The notes under the pieces: model-generated | The model's input: the letters and a program-made list of their open reading frames with translations, nothing else | Told to the model about the DNA's origin: nothing | The model's database searches: none | Assembly: GCF_014851395.1 (NCBI RefSeq) | Contig: NW_024043372.1 | Location: forward strand, 10,531,969-10,595,968 | Direction: 5' to 3' | Length of the DNA: 64,000 bases | From: Micropterus salmoides | Taxonomy: Eukaryota > Chordata > Actinopteri > Centrarchiformes > Centrarchidae | Position numbers and translations under genes: made by a program | In this document: positions 1-12,323 of the stretch, one piece after another | How positions within the stretch are numbered: position 1 is the stretch's first letter | Layout: each line of letters starts with the position of its first letter

Positions 1-875
1 ATGAGTTTGTCAGCTGCACACAAATAAAAACAAAGCAAAACAAAACCAAAAAATGTAGTCACCCAACACCACGTTTCCATTTTAACAATCAGTGACACCT
101 GTTAACAGTGACAGGCAGAAGAAAATGTGGCTCAGGCGGTGGTTTAGTAACAATGTTGATGTGTTAAAAATAAGACTGTAGTAATCACTGCACGGTTAAG
201 TCCCTGATTTAAACCTGTTTAGACGCGTTTAAAACCAGTCTAAAGTATTTTATTAATGTTTACACCTTTTGAAAAACATTTTACATAAGTATGTTGGCAT
301 TTAACGCCAGCCTAAATCACTTTATCCCTTGTTCAAACTAGTTAAAATCTGACTAAACCTGTTAAAAGTGGTTCTCAGTTCAAGCAGTTAAAAACCAGTT
401 AACTCAGTTTTTCTGGAGTTAACAAAGCTGTCAGTGTCATAAACTGGCTCAGGGAATGTGACAAAGAGGGAGTCCACGCAAGGTACTTGGTTAAAACAAG
501 TATAATTTATTAAACTAAAATAAACACACAAGTACAAAAGAAGATTTAACCTGCTGGAAGGGAGAGAGCTCTTATAGCCCATGGGCCCATTTGCACGCAG
601 TCAGCTGACGACCCTCCCAGTTCAGCCAATACTGAGGTTGGCAGGACAACCTCCATACAGTGGGAGGGACGTCACATCAGTTTGAAGCTAAAAATGTTTG
701 CTAATTTACCAGAAATACTAATGAATTAGTCAAGAATCTCATAGCTTTGTGCAATAGATGAACTTAAATATCTATATTAAGTCCTTTTTTATTAAACCAC
801 CCCCTGACTTCTGAATATATATGTCCTCAAACTTGTTTCGATGCTGTTTGTTGACTTCACTCTTTGTATTTCAAG
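1..875 (+). other. Intron upstream of the PDZRN/PDZD4-type last exon
   Basis: This AT-rich non-coding stretch precedes the first recognisable exon. The pyrimidine-rich run ending in TTTCAAG at 875 reads as a 3' splice acceptor, so I infer that this is the 3' part of an intron of the gene whose last exon follows. A solo-LTR-like insertion occupies 435-676. No other coding segment was found in it. Confidence 0.55.
435..676 (-). mobile_element. Solo LTR (242 bp), LTR retrotransposon relic
   Basis: The segment begins TGTCAT and ends GTCACA, the TG...CA ends of an LTR, and is flanked by direct TCAG repeats at 431-434 and 677-680. Its first 40 bases resemble the LTR at 30360 (both have GGCTCA, GAATGTGACA and a GGGAG stretch). 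A TTTATT motif suggests a minus-strand polyadenylation signal, hence the strand. No internal retrotransposon coding sequence is next to it, which fits LTR-LTR recombination. Confidence 0.55.
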
Positions 876-2310
876 GGTTTCATCGGTCCAGTTCCATAAA
901 GCTGACCGGCCCTGTCTGAACCGTCACAGCTCCAGCAGTGGGGCCCTCTTTAACCCCTCCCACGCCCATGCAGCAGTCTCACGAATGACTGCCCCAGTCC
1001 TCTCCACCTGCAGCACACCCTCCAGCTACCGAAGACCGCTAGTACCCATGCAGCAGCACCACCAGGGCTCCAGTTCAGTGGGGATGCTGAGGAGAAGCCG
1101 AACGCTGCACCATCGCCCTCCTCCGCAGGAGTACCGCCGCCGGGCCAGCCACCCGGCTTCCCCCTCCTACTGTGCAGAAACTCTGCACCACTGTGGAGGT
1201 GTCACGCCATGTAATGTCCTGCCGCCGGGCCTGCCAGAGGAAGGTGAGCTAGTGGCAGGTGTGATGGCTTCCCACCCAGCAAGCCTGGCCCTCCCACCAC
1301 AACAACACCCCACCACTTTGGGGCATATCAGGGGTGCCACCACCCATGAGAGATGCTACGACAACAGCTCTAATGGACAGATTGCTCACCATGACTGGTG
1401 GCACTCACAAGAAAGACGCTTGATGGCTGAGCCTATGGTGACCGAAAGAGACATAGAGATCGAGAGGGAACTGGAACAAAAAAGGCAAATGCAAAAGGAG
1501 AAAGAGCTGGAGAGGGAGGCACAGATTCAGGAGGAGATGGACAGAGAGAGGCAGCAGGAGCTGGTGAGGTGCCGAGCCAGAGAGCAGCAGCACCTCCAGA
1601 GTTTGGTTCACCCTTCTCAGGCTGGAGATGTTAACGACACCTGGCCCAAACCGGCCAGCCGTCAGTGCCAGGGTGGCGGGGGAGGCAGAGGTCTCTACAG
1701 CACCCTGGAGGGCCACACAGGGGCTGGCTCTACCTCTGGATGGGATGCAAAGAAAGGACACATCAATGCGAGTTCAAGCCCTAATCCCAGTTCCGGTCTG
1801 CAGCCAAAACTTGATCTAAGCTCCAAACCCAACACAACCTCACGGATCTCCAGGAGCCAGCTCCTCAGAGACCGGGCGTCTCAGCTGGCAGATGAACGCA
1901 GCGGGATGAGCACAGATGAGGAGACCAATACCGATATGTTGATGGGTCGGTACTGGAGCCGAACGGAGAGAAGGGAACACTTCCTATTGGCCCGCGAGCA
2001 GAGGCAACAGCTTATGCAGGCCAGAGGAGTGACTATAAGAGACACAATCAGCAGGGGAGGAGCCATCACAGGAGGAGGAGCCTCTAATGGTGATGGAGGT
2101 AAGCTGGACAGCAGAGGAAGCGGAGCTTTTGCAGAAGGACGGTGCAACACTGTCCTGGAGCTGAGTCAGAGGAAGCTGAGTCGTCTGAGGAACAGGAAGC
2201 TGTTGGATGACTGGACGACTGTAGAGGAGCTGCTGACTCATGGGACCAGGCTGGACAACCAGGAGGACATAATGTGTCCTAGCTCCCTGCTGACAGTCAC
2301 CACCGTCTAA
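876..2310 (+). CDS. Last coding exon of a PDZRN3/PDZRN4/PDZD4-family gene
   Basis: The open frame reads about 478 residues from an acceptor at 874-875 (phase 2) to a TAA at 2308. The family consists of PDZ-domain scaffold proteins; PDZRN3/4 also carry a RING E3-ligase domain, encoded upstream and outside this window. Recognition rests on the conserved C-terminal block: an acidic STDEETNTDML stretch, then GRYWSRTERREH, then ELSQRKLSRLRNRKLLDDWTT, and a tail ending LTVTTV, a class I PDZ-ligand form (T-x-V). Before it lie a His/Pro/Ser-rich low-complexity region (about residues 25-190) and a charged Glu/Arg/Gln helix (about residues 200-250), likely a coiled coil. The apparent ATG at 841 lies in the intron and is not a start. 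I cannot decide between the pdzd4 and pdzrn3/4 paralogues; the recognition is from memory of the family C-terminus. Confidence 0.72.
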
Positions 2311-2487
2311 CTGCATAGACACCACGTCTAACTGTAACTCTGTGTGTGAGTGTGTGTGATGTTAAGCTAACAATACGACATTTGTGGTCAATCCTCTCGT
2401 GCTGTCTTTGCCAGCAGATGTGAAAAGCATGGATATCAGTTCCATTTCTGTATGTCCAGTACAGAGACAGTCTGGGACGAGTTTAAT

Positions 2488-2800
2488 CTAGTTTAGCACA
2501 AAGACTGGAAGCAAGGGGAAACTGCTAACCTAGATGTCATTTTCATCTGCTCATGTTCATGCAGACACGTGTGGATGTTTTTATTTCACCCCTAAACTTA
2601 AGACTGCGCAGAGTGTACGCGCCTACAGCCCAGTGTGCACCATTTGCCAGCTACCTTGCTGTCTGTGCTCCTCTTAGAGTATTTTACAGACTTCAGATAT
2701 CCACGTATGAAGATGACACTGATATCCATCTTCTCATATGACTCTGGGAAAGACAGAGAACATAAGGTTGTACAGAAATGTCGCACTGTTCCTTTAATGA
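2488..2800 (+). repeat. Degenerate teleost interspersed repeat (fragments)
   Basis: Two phrases I associate with an abundant percomorph repeat are present: one around AAAGACTGGAAGCAAGGGGAA (2503-2523) and one around TATCCATCTTCTCATATGAC (2722-2741), ending in GTTCCTTTAA. They occur in the same order and orientation as in that repeat. The second phrase recurs, diverged, at 6308-6345. The repeat class is not known to me. Confidence 0.4.
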
Positions 2801-5329
2801 ATGTGCGCAAGAGAGGGAACCTCACTGTTATTGCTGTACATCACCTCAACTGATAGCTTTATGTGTGGGTGTGTCACCATTGTACAGCACTCCGAACGAA
2901 ATGTGTGTGTCAGTGCATGACGCTTGTAATGACACATGACCGAACAAGGTCGGATGAGCGTGTATGTTTGTATCACGTGTTTCATGCTACATCTTTGCTA
3001 CACTTCTTTCACGGAATCTTTGACAAAATTACAAAAAATTGGGTTTGGACTCAAATCCTCCAACTGAACATGAGATTTCGGGGAGCAATACTGTGTGATG
3101 TACCTGGCTGTGCACTAACAATAAATCACATACGTCTACTTTTACATCAGGGCCACAGAACACATCAACTGTAGTAGTGGAGACAATGAAAACTGAGATT
3201 TGATACCAAATCCTGAATGGTTTTTATAGAAACTCTGTTTACAATTAAAATATCAATCTGTGGGAGCTTTTGTAACTAAAATGGTACTCAAATGTTGATC
3301 AGAGATGGGGAACAATGTGCCACGGTGGTTTTCGGAGGATTCCGACAACAACTTTAATATGTAAAATCAGCTGCTGTGTTTTGGGTGGAGTTTTGTGCCG
3401 TATTTACGTTGTATCATGCAGACCGTATTTACGTGCATTTCAATTAGACAACACATTTACACCAAACTCCAATTTGTAATTCTGAGTTGGAGGTATCAGG
3501 AATTTCAGCTACGATATGTCCCACTTGGTGAAAAGAAGTGAAGAAATGACAAACAATGGTTGCAAAGTCACCACCACTGGCAGTCACATCTAAATAAGAT
3601 GGATAAAATTGATTCAGATAATTAAAAAGAGCTATACACTCTTACAAATTGTGTTACAGACTTGTAATACAAATCTGTAAAAGCATATCATATTAGGTAA
3701 AAAAGGTAATACGATATCAATAAGTAATTTAGACTTAATCTCAATGTATCTGTTGTGGTTACAGTGCTAGCAGCAGACAAACAGCACGTGGCTGCCAAGC
3801 TGGGCAGCAGCAGGAGGCCGATGATCTAGTGAATGTGCAATTATGTTTATTGTGCTGCTGCAGCTGCTTCGCCTGCAACCATTGCCGCCACAGACATGCA
3901 GCTAAGGCATCTACAACAATTTATGAGCATGGGTAACGTGAATTATGCACCTCTTCACCTAGAAAAACTACAAATAAAATACAAAAATGGTCTTTGACCA
4001 TCAGCTACAAAGTCTGATTATCTGGTCTGGACTACTCAACAATGTTTATGATTTTAGTTAGCTGAACTCAATTTTAATTGTGTAATTTTTTTAAACATTA
4101 TTTAATAATAACGGGAGATTCTTACTCTTCTGCTGACAAAATTCTTGCCCTTCCTGGCTCATGGCTCCCTGTTCCTGCCGTTATCTTTACTGTTGGCAGG
4201 ATGTTTACAGATCTACCAAACCATGTAACAGCATATGCACGTTTATTGAAATCTACAGAGATACGTTGACTTGGCGGAGACAATTTTAAAGAAAAGAAGA
4301 TCCACCTCAAGTCGGGTGTACGTTAGGTTGTCTAGCCTGCTGCAGCGTCTGTACTGTCAGGACCAACACAGCTCAAGTCAGCATTGTTGACATTCCACTA
4401 AAAGCGAGTGTGAGTAAATCTGAAATCTACTGATTCCAGGTCTGCAGTTCGGGAAAATGTGCAATAATACCTCAAGCTAGTTTTAATACAACAATGACGG
4501 TGTTGCGTGCGCTACCTGTCAGGTTTCCATCTAATGCATCAAAACTCATTTTAAATCAAACAGATGCACAACAGTGACGAGTTACCACAAGTGCACCGTA
4601 GTCCTAGAATCTAAAATGGCAAGAGCAAAGGTTATGTAGATATTTACAATATTTCTTTACATTGTTTTCCATGAGAGGGACCTAAGAAAACTACTTTTTG
4701 CACATAATTTTTTATACAAAATGTTTTCCCTACCTTTCTGTACCAGGGACTGAGGCCAGTGGAATGACTGTAGATAGAACGACAGTCTGTGTTGATGTTT
4801 TATTTATGAACTATCATTGTAATTTATGGAGGAAAAAATCAGTTCATTGTCATTGTGTTGGACATATTTCAATATTTTTCTTGTGATGGTATAACAAAAC
4901 CATGTGAACAGTTTATATGCTCTTTAAAATATACTTAATTTACTTAAAAGCTGGTAAATCTTTTATTTACAATTTTCAAAGAGTGAATACAAAATGTGAA
5001 TATTATTGTCTCTTTAAATGGCTAAATTGAATTTTACTGTTGTTTTGTGTCATTATGACATGTACATATTGATTTTGTCAAGGTGCAGGTGAGGTTGGAG
5101 TTAGTAACAGGACATGCTGATGCCATCAGACACCTCCAGTTTTATCATGTGATTCTGTAGGTTTATAGCTGTGTTATGGAGGCTGTATATACAGCACAGA
5201 GATTAACATTGAAGTATTAGTATGTTTAACACTCACAATATTGTCAAAATTCATGGAAAGTTGTTCAGTTTGTTCTGAATGTTAAATGTGGCATCCATGA
5301 ATTATGAGTAGGATCACTGACACTCTGCT

Positions 5330-6410
5330 GCTTAAAGGAACACTGCAACATTTTAGATAAACCGTATGAGTCTCTGTGCTCTCCAGAGTCAGATGTTGCA
5401 GATGGATCAGTTTTATCTCTGTGTCCAGGACAACTCCAAAGCTGTCCGATTTAAATGTTTAATCTTATTTAAAAGTTGTGGTTTTACAGGATTTGTTTAG
5501 ATTAGTTGACACAAAGAGAAGCAGGGGAAGATATTATTGTCCCTAGCCTACTCCAAAGCTGTCTGATTTGCATGATCCTGTTAGCTAACAAGCTAGTCAT
5601 CAATCCAACATTTTACAATGCCACAAGAGTCCAAAGTCCAAAATGACAGAAGCTGATTGATATACTTCCTCTCTGGCAGGAAAAAAATTGCAACAGAAAA
5701 GGCCTTTTTCACAGAAGACATTTTGATGTCATGTCACAGTAGGAAAAGCAGAGGTGTAAATAATTAAATTAATAATGGTTGAATTCCTTCCTGCTTTGGT
5801 TTCAGGGTCCTGGCATGCTGGCTAACTCTCTTACTAATATCATGGCTTACTGAGACACTTGATTAGAGCAGAGCCGTTGTAAAATTTCATTTTTTACATC
5901 TGTGCATCTGTGCGTGTGTGTGTGTGTGTGGTATGGATATTTTTTGTGTAAATTCTTCTTACATTCCAATTTGTGATCACCACCCTACATTGACTTGGTT
6001 GTTTTCCAAGCAAGGATATAGTCGTCACTCAGCACAACACCAGACATATTTAAAATACTGAACAAATCAGGGATGTGAGAGTGAAGTCTGGAAATCAGGC
6101 TAAGCTGGGTGTAGTGACTGCATGCACCACTTAAAAAGTTTTGTCCTTGTAGTGGGGTTGCCAGGCCTAAGCAACCGGTTTGTTTAAATCAGACAGCTTT
6201 GGAGTTTTTCTCTTTTGATCGACCTAGGCCAGCAGTTTCCCTATGCTTCCGGTCTTTGTGCTTAGCTAAGCACAGTCTATGTCTGTATGGGATGCACAGA
6301 CATGAAACTGATACCCATCTTCTCATTTGACTCTTTAGAAGACGGAGGAAAAGAGGATTTACAGAAATCTCAATCTGTTTGTTTAAAACACTTGGAATCA
6401 GAAGAGGAAG
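5330..6410 (+). repeat. Further degenerate copies of the same teleost repeat
   Basis: Around 5335-5540 there is GGAACACTGCAACATTTTAG, then TTGTGGTTTTACAGG and an AGAGAAGCAGGGGAAG phrase. Around 6300-6400 there is ACCCATCTTCTCATTTGACT followed by a TACAGAAAT phrase, paralleling 2722-2785. The pieces look like broken copies of one family; boundaries and class are uncertain. Confidence 0.35.
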
Positions 6411-6790
6411 ACGTGGAATCAAACCACCACCACCATGTTGGTTTTCACGTTTTCCCTCTCTCTCGGCTGTGACTCAAACAGTCTGAATAATGGATGACGA
6501 AGAAAGATACCTCCCCCATCACTTTCTTTGCTTACGTTACACAAGGGCACAGAGAGCTGAAAATAGCGCTGCTGTCCTCGTGATGCAAAATTAAAAGCAC
6601 ACTGGAGCGGAGACACTTGCTGCTGGGGAACTCAACACTAATTTTACTCCATCTGACAATCCCTCCATCCAGCCTGCAACACCACCTCCATCTGTCTGTG
6701 CAAGGGTACTTTTCACAACAGCAAGCTTTTTTGGAATATGATGATGTACATGTGATTGTAATAAAGAGATTTTAATTAGCTATGACATGG

Positions 6791-8977
6791 GGGTTTTGTG
6801 TCTTAATTCATGTTTCTGACGTTTATGAACAGTAACCCTCAGGCTTTACTTGAGGCCAAATTTTACATGTAGATTGCTTCACATTCCCTTCATTAACACA
6901 CACAATCATTCATGTTGGGTCATTCATTTCTAAACCATTACATAAATAAGTCAGGACCTTATTTCATCGAGGGTTGCCAAGGTTTGGATAAAAGCAGTTG
7001 GTTTAAAATAACACAACTTCAGAGTTCACCTTAAATAACTGTTGACAGTATTTGATGAGGTTATGTGGGATGCAGATGGCATTTTTTCAAATTATTTTTA
7101 CATAATTGCACAAGATATCTGCTTCTGTTCTAAAGCTCAGAATCAAAAAAGAAAAAAGAAAGAGGTTAGGGGAGACCGGGGATGGATGTAACATTTTTGA
7201 CATTTCTGTCTGTATCTCGGGGCTCTTTTAAGCCAGTCCGTTCAAAATGTGATACAAAGTTGGGAGGGTTACTTTAAAAATGTAATTAGTAACGTAATCC
7301 AAGTACCACAAAATAAAAGTAATGTAATCTGATTACTTTTCTCTATGTCATTCCTATGGCAGTGACAATGACAAAAAATATGTTTGGTAGGTATTCTTGA
7401 TGATATTTAAGAGAGTGGAAAACCATTTTAAGATGTTGATGACTCATTCTGCACTTGTTGTATTAATTTAGCGTCTAATGAAAAGATTCTCAATATGACC
7501 CTGCTGAATAGTTTTTCTGGGGCCGGGCCCCACTGATTACTGTACAAAAACACAACTTTTTCACAGATTTTGGAGAAATTGGATCATTTTTGATGGAGTA
7601 ATATTAGAAACATGGAGGAGAAAATTTTTCCTAGTTTTCTCTCTGATGTCTCTGGCTGCTCTGCCTCAACTCTGTGATTCATAGAGTTTTCTGGTGGACA
7701 GATCGCTTTATTTGTTGCTGTAGTTAGTTTACAGCTACTAGCTGCTGTTATTAGCTCAGTTTGCTTTGCAACCACTGGTCAAATTAGTTCTGCCTGTACT
7801 GGGAGGTCAGAGCATCTGGGGAGTGTTTACTCTACACTGTATGTGTGTTTACACCTTTACTCAAGCACTGGAGGTTTTCAGGACAGGGGCAGGGGACCCA
7901 CCAGGGAGTGTAACCTCGCACAGCAGCTTCCCAGTAAACACAGCATCAACAGGACCGAATACAGCTACAAAGACAAAAGGGATGATGATGAGTTTCTTGA
8001 TGGATAGCTTAACTTTTTGTTAATCTGCTAACTGTAGCCTATCTGTCTCTCTATCTGTGGCTGGTTAGCTCGGTCGGTTAGCCCCGGGGTGCCAAGAGCC
8101 AGACCTGGCAAGAAAACCACCTCGGTACTGTATTCCTATAGTCAAAGTGTTCGGTCCAGGTCCAGCAGCTGCCGTGTTCACTCGCTGATAGGTGGAACCA
8201 GTCCCTCGGCTCTACTAGCGAATGTAAACGTCAATCAATACCTGCAACACGTCCCTCGCTAGCTTTGGGTTTTTACAGAAGCACGTAGGGTGAATTGCCC
8301 TAATGTGGGACATATTGCGATGTGAACCCAATGTATTAAATCAACACCCAATACCATTTTAAAAACCTCAGGATGCGTCCTAATCAAATCAAAAGAGAAA
8401 ATACAGATAACACATTCCTAAAGGAAATGACAGACATATTGGTGCAAATTCTTTGAGACCACTGGCGACTACCTAAGGTGGAACAGGTGTGTCCCTAATG
8501 TGGGACACTGAAAGTATATTGTAAAAAATAACCTTTATTCATGTAAAATATATATATAAAAAAATTAAGTTAGTAACTGGCTTAGTTATGGATGAATGAA
8601 ACATTAATAACTGAACATCAACTAATAATATATATATAATATAGTTTTGATGCAATTATGACAAAGACATTAAGCAACTGTTGACACAGGCCTTATGTTT
8701 TGCAGATAGAAAAGAGTTAAATGCACAATCAGAATTCCTGACTCTAATTTATTTTACTTCACAACAAACACAAACAATGCCTTTTATCCTGCCTTTTCAC
8801 TCATCCTTTCCCTAATTCTGCATCTCACTCTGCATCTGAAAATCTCTCTCTGCTTTGCCATTGTGATTTGAAATACATTTAAATGAATTAATCATTAGAT
8901 GCATAAAAGTAAGTGTATTGGTTTTATTGTTTTTTAAATTAAGAGCTATTTTTTCATTTAAAGACATCTACTCCCTT

Positions 8978-9028
<51 letters not shown>

Positions 9029-10394
9029 CCAAAAGCCTTCAAACCACCATCCCCCAAAGAATAACAATTTCCCATCATGACCTTAAACATGCAGTACAGC
9101 ATTCTAAGACCACTAAAACCCTGTAAAAAACATTTTTGTCCCATAACCCACTACACTTTTTTGTAGGGTGACTTAATTACTGTCAGTCATTGCATAATGA
9201 ACTTGATAATAATTTAACAAAATGTGCAAATCTTAAAAGCTTATTTGTCTTGAACTGTGGTGTTAGACATATGGCACTCCTGGAGTGCAGGCCTCACGGG
9301 ACCTCAGAGAAGCCTACAGGTCTTACACTTGATATTTGAACATGATAATAAAACAATCAAAAATTACTGTGTGTGTGTCAGACACATACTTAAATTCAAA
9401 TAAAATGCAGCTAAATATTTCCATTGTTGTTAAAACTAACCCAGACTCTTGTAGCTGAAGTAGCTTACCTTACAGCTAAAACACTAACAACTTGCATGAA
9501 AGATATCTACATAGAGACACAATAAATGTGATTTAAGTTTGATGAGTTTAGCTACAAAGCAGGCAATGCTATAACAAAAAATAAATAGCTGTTCTGCTAC
9601 AGGGTGTTACTTTTTCCCATGTGGAATAAGGACTAAACTGAAGGTGTGCAGAGTGAATCAGGTGATTCGTATCTTGTTCCTGATTGGAGAAACTGACCGT
9701 GTTACAACTATCCCAGTCTCTCCTACTTATAATCATCTTTTTGACACTGCTGCATGTGGCCTTTGTTGCATTTGTATTACTTATTTAATTGATACAGCTG
9801 GATTACGATAGTCTTTTCATAAAGTATATATATTTTAGTTGAAATCTACAAGTACTAATTTTGATTGAACTGATGAAACTTGATTGACTTGAAACTTTTT
9901 TTGAAATGCAGTGGTTAATTACTAGTCAACAAACGCAGTGGGAGCATTTTCAGTGTTTCTCTCACATTATTATTATTATTTTTGTTTTTACTTTAGTGCC
10001 TTTATCAGCTCGAGGTGTTGTAGGAGACAGTGGTTTCCTTAAACCTTTTCTCTTTCCAAGAGGCCACGCATTGCAGCTAATATGATGCGTGATGAGACAC
10101 ACTTACATTATATTGATCCTATTGATCCCGTTAAAGCAGTGAAAAGTGTGGGAAACAAGGGAAAAGTGACTCAATGAGACAAAAGATCAAGACATCTGTC
10201 CAGAAGAGACAGAGGTCAATGAAAACCTACTCATCTGTTTCAGAATGAATATTACATAAGGGGATGTATGGCAATGTGATCAAAACAAAGTTTAAATAAA
10301 TTTCTGGTTTGGAGGCAGCATGCATGCATTACACTTAAAATAAAAAAATCAAAAAAAGTGTTGTAGTGTACATATTCATAATGTTTTGAATCTC
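6791..10394. other. Intergenic stretch, no gene seen
   Basis: AT-rich sequence between the PDZ-family gene and the her4-like array. Around 7255-7345 there is a TTACT/GTAATC-rich segment of the kind common in fish repeats. The phrase CCCTAATGTGGGACA appears twice (about 8300 and 8493), and a related TGTAGGGTGA end appears near 9162, suggesting a degenerate insertion. No splice-bounded coding exon or RNA gene was found. Confidence 0.5.
8981..9027. repeat. (CA)n microsatellite
   Basis: Uninterrupted AC dinucleotide run of 47 bases, likely length-polymorphic. Confidence 0.97.
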
Positions 10395-10943
10395 TGGAGC
10401 ATCTGACATCGCCACCCAAGGTTAATTAAAGATTCAAGGAAACTTAAAACTTTTAGTTGACTTTGCTCTTTGTTTCTGCAGCTCAGAAAGCCTCTGGTGG
10501 AGAAGTTACGCAGAGAAAGAATCAACAGCCGCATTGAGCAGCTCAAGTCTCTCCTGGGTCCAGAGTTCCTCAGACAGCAGCCAGACTCCAAGCTGGAGAA
10601 AGCAGACATCCTGGAGATGACAGTTTGTGTCCTGAGACGACTGCAGCAGCAGCATCAAGCTGTGGACTCAGCAGCTGTCGATCAGGGCTACTCCAGGTGT
10701 GTCCAAGAGGTGGACCACTTCCTGTCCACAGAGGAGGTTGAGACACAGTCCCAGAGAAGACTTGTGAACCACTTCAACAAGCTGCAGTCTTCCTCTGATA
10801 AGAAGCCGAGAGAGACTGACTTCTCTTTTCTGAGCTCCACAGTCCAGACCAGCATCACCAAAGAAGAGTCTGGCCAGGAGCGCCCCCTGGAGGCCGTGGT
10901 AGACACCTACAGACTGGAGTTAGTACCAGACAAACTGAGATGA
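10395..10943 (+). pseudogene. her4-like copy A: degenerate exon 1, no promoter, WRPW lost
   Basis: Exon 2 (10482-10943) follows a good TTTCTGCAG acceptor and encodes a recognisable HES basic region (KPLVEKLRRERIN), helix-loop-helix and Orange domain. Near 10862 it has AAAGAAGAG where sister copies have AAAGAGAAGAG, a 2-base deletion. The frame therefore misses the C-terminal WRPW and runs on to ...LVPDKLR at 10940. Only a decayed exon 1 remains at 10396-10431 (GGAGCATCTGAC...CCCAAG, donor GTTAAT), with no ATG, TATA or RBPJ pair upstream. The 3' UTR is cut near 11130 and joins directly to the upstream module of the next unit. HES proteins need WRPW to recruit Groucho/TLE, so this copy is probably dead. 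Confidence 0.8.
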
Positions 10944-11159
10944 CCACATTGGTCAAAGATTGCAGAACTGAATTCTTTGATTTTTTAATGATTTTTTCTT
11001 CTGTATGTACAGAAGCAGCATTTTTTTTTCTTTTTGCAAGATGACATTTCCTAAGAAAATGACAGCGACAATATTTTTCAAGTATAGAAAGAGAACATCT
11101 TGTCATGCATTTTGCATGAACCAAATCGGGTATATTTGGATTTAGACACATGCCTAGAT

Positions 11160-11640
11160 TTCTTTCAAAAGATGGAGTGTGGGAAAACTCTGGAGAGCAG
11201 AGTTTAGCATGATTAGCAGGCTCAACCCCACCAGCAGCAGACTGTTCTCCAAAGGGATTTGGCACACTTCAGGAAACAGCTGCCCCAACCCCCCATCCTC
11301 ATTCTGAAGGTTTTACACAGTTGCTGATACAAAGGCAAAAATATGATTAGAGGATAAAAAATGCACGACAATGAACGGAAGTTGATAAAATCACTTTCCA
11401 AATCAATTGAGCTGATTCTTTACAATGAAATTGTACTGTACGCCAATGGTGTTCTTTCCCTCCAGATGGTTGGTGACGTCAGGCTCTGGTTCTACTTCAA
11501 AGCACGTCCAATATCGGTCACAAAAGCTCCATTTAAAGTCCTTTTGTTGTTCATTGACCACAGCATTCAGGGAGTCAGTGTGGGAAACTGAGACCAACTT
11601 TCTACCCACACTGACTACAAGGCACAAGCCAGAAGAATGT
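11160..11640 (+). promoter_or_regulatory. Upstream Notch-type module of copy B
   Basis: RBPJ-type GTGGGAA sits at 11179-11185, an E-box CAGCTG at 11278-11283 and a full CRE TGACGTCA at 11474-11481. A paired site follows: GTGGGAA at 11580-11586, a 16-base spacer, then TACCCAC at 11603-11609 (GTGGGTA on the other strand). Spacing and orientation match the SPS arrangement bound by Notch/RBPJ/MAML dimers, although the second half-site is imperfect. Binding is inferred from sequence. Confidence 0.6.
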
Positions 11641-11944
11641 GCAACATCTGGACAGCAGAATGATCGTCGTTCTCAAGTTTTTTTGAATATCTTTTAAATA
11701 CGTCATGGAAATAATGCGTAATATCTGATAAAAGTGATGTTCAACAAAACAAAAGGTTGAATTTTAAGAAAAGAAAAAAATCTGATTGAATTATCAGACA
11801 AAATGAAAGAAAATTGCATTAATCGCATTTGCTAGAGTTTAGGTTGTGGTTAAAATACAGCATTTAATGCTAAATTTAAATAAATGACAAAAAAAATGCT
11901 ATGTGTCAAGTAGGCTATGAAGTCTTTACCCTAGATGCAATTAA
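11641..11944. other. AT-rich spacer between middle and proximal modules
   Basis: No gene or clear motif. It holds the AAAGGTTGAATTTTAAGAA phrase repeated in all units. Confidence 0.5.
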
Positions 11945-12323
11945 CTGTCAGTCACCCACGTGTGTGATGAGATGATCAGTGTGTGCTCAGTCAAAGTCAT
12001 TGATCCCAGCATCAGGCAGCAGATCTGCTCTCTCTACAGGGTCACCACTTTCCCAGAATCACACAGAGTCTCCCTCCATCTCCCCCCAGTCCTCCACCTG
12101 TTCCCCTGAGATCTAACCATTGTCCCCCAGGCAATAACAGCATTCAGCGTGCTGCATCCCTTGTTGTCTTACTGACCTCTCTGATTGGCTGAAACTGTGA
12201 GAAACTCCAGCCAGACCAGGACCCACACATTCATATGGAGATGTGGGACTATAAATAGGAGGGATGAAGCCAGCAGAGATCAGATTCTCTCAACAGAGAC
12301 CTCTACAGCATAGAGATCCAGCC
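11945..12323 (+). promoter_or_regulatory. Proximal promoter and 5' UTR of copy B
   Basis: Contains the 12-base palindrome AGCAGATCTGCT, a reverse CCAAT (ATTGG) and an RBPJ pair: GTGAGAA at 12197-12203, 16 bases, GACCCAC at 12220-12226. TATAAATA is at 12250-12257. It is intact although the gene behind it is broken, so a non-functional transcript could still be made. Confidence 0.65.

Larger units (their letters stand above)
2311..6790 (+). other. Candidate long 3' UTR of the PDZ-family gene
   Basis: No coding exon was found. AATAAA occurs at 3120-3125 and at 6760-6765; the second is followed about 25 bases on by a GT-rich stretch (GGGGGTTTTGTGT), the best-formed cleavage context I see. If that site is used, the 3' UTR is about 4.4 kb; the first would give about 0.8 kb. 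Old interspersed repeats lie inside, and a (GT)n run is near 5916-5929. The extent is inference from signals only. Confidence 0.35.

Noticed and set aside
841..875. ATG at 841 as start of the 489-codon ORF
   Set aside because: The bases before 876 look like an intron end (pyrimidine tract, TTTCAAG), and the family C-terminal block needs upstream PDZ exons.
8060..8200. tRNA-like phrase GGTTAGCTCGGTCGGTTAG
   Set aside because: It resembles a polymerase III A box, but no cloverleaf arms, T-loop or proper B box could be laid out after it.
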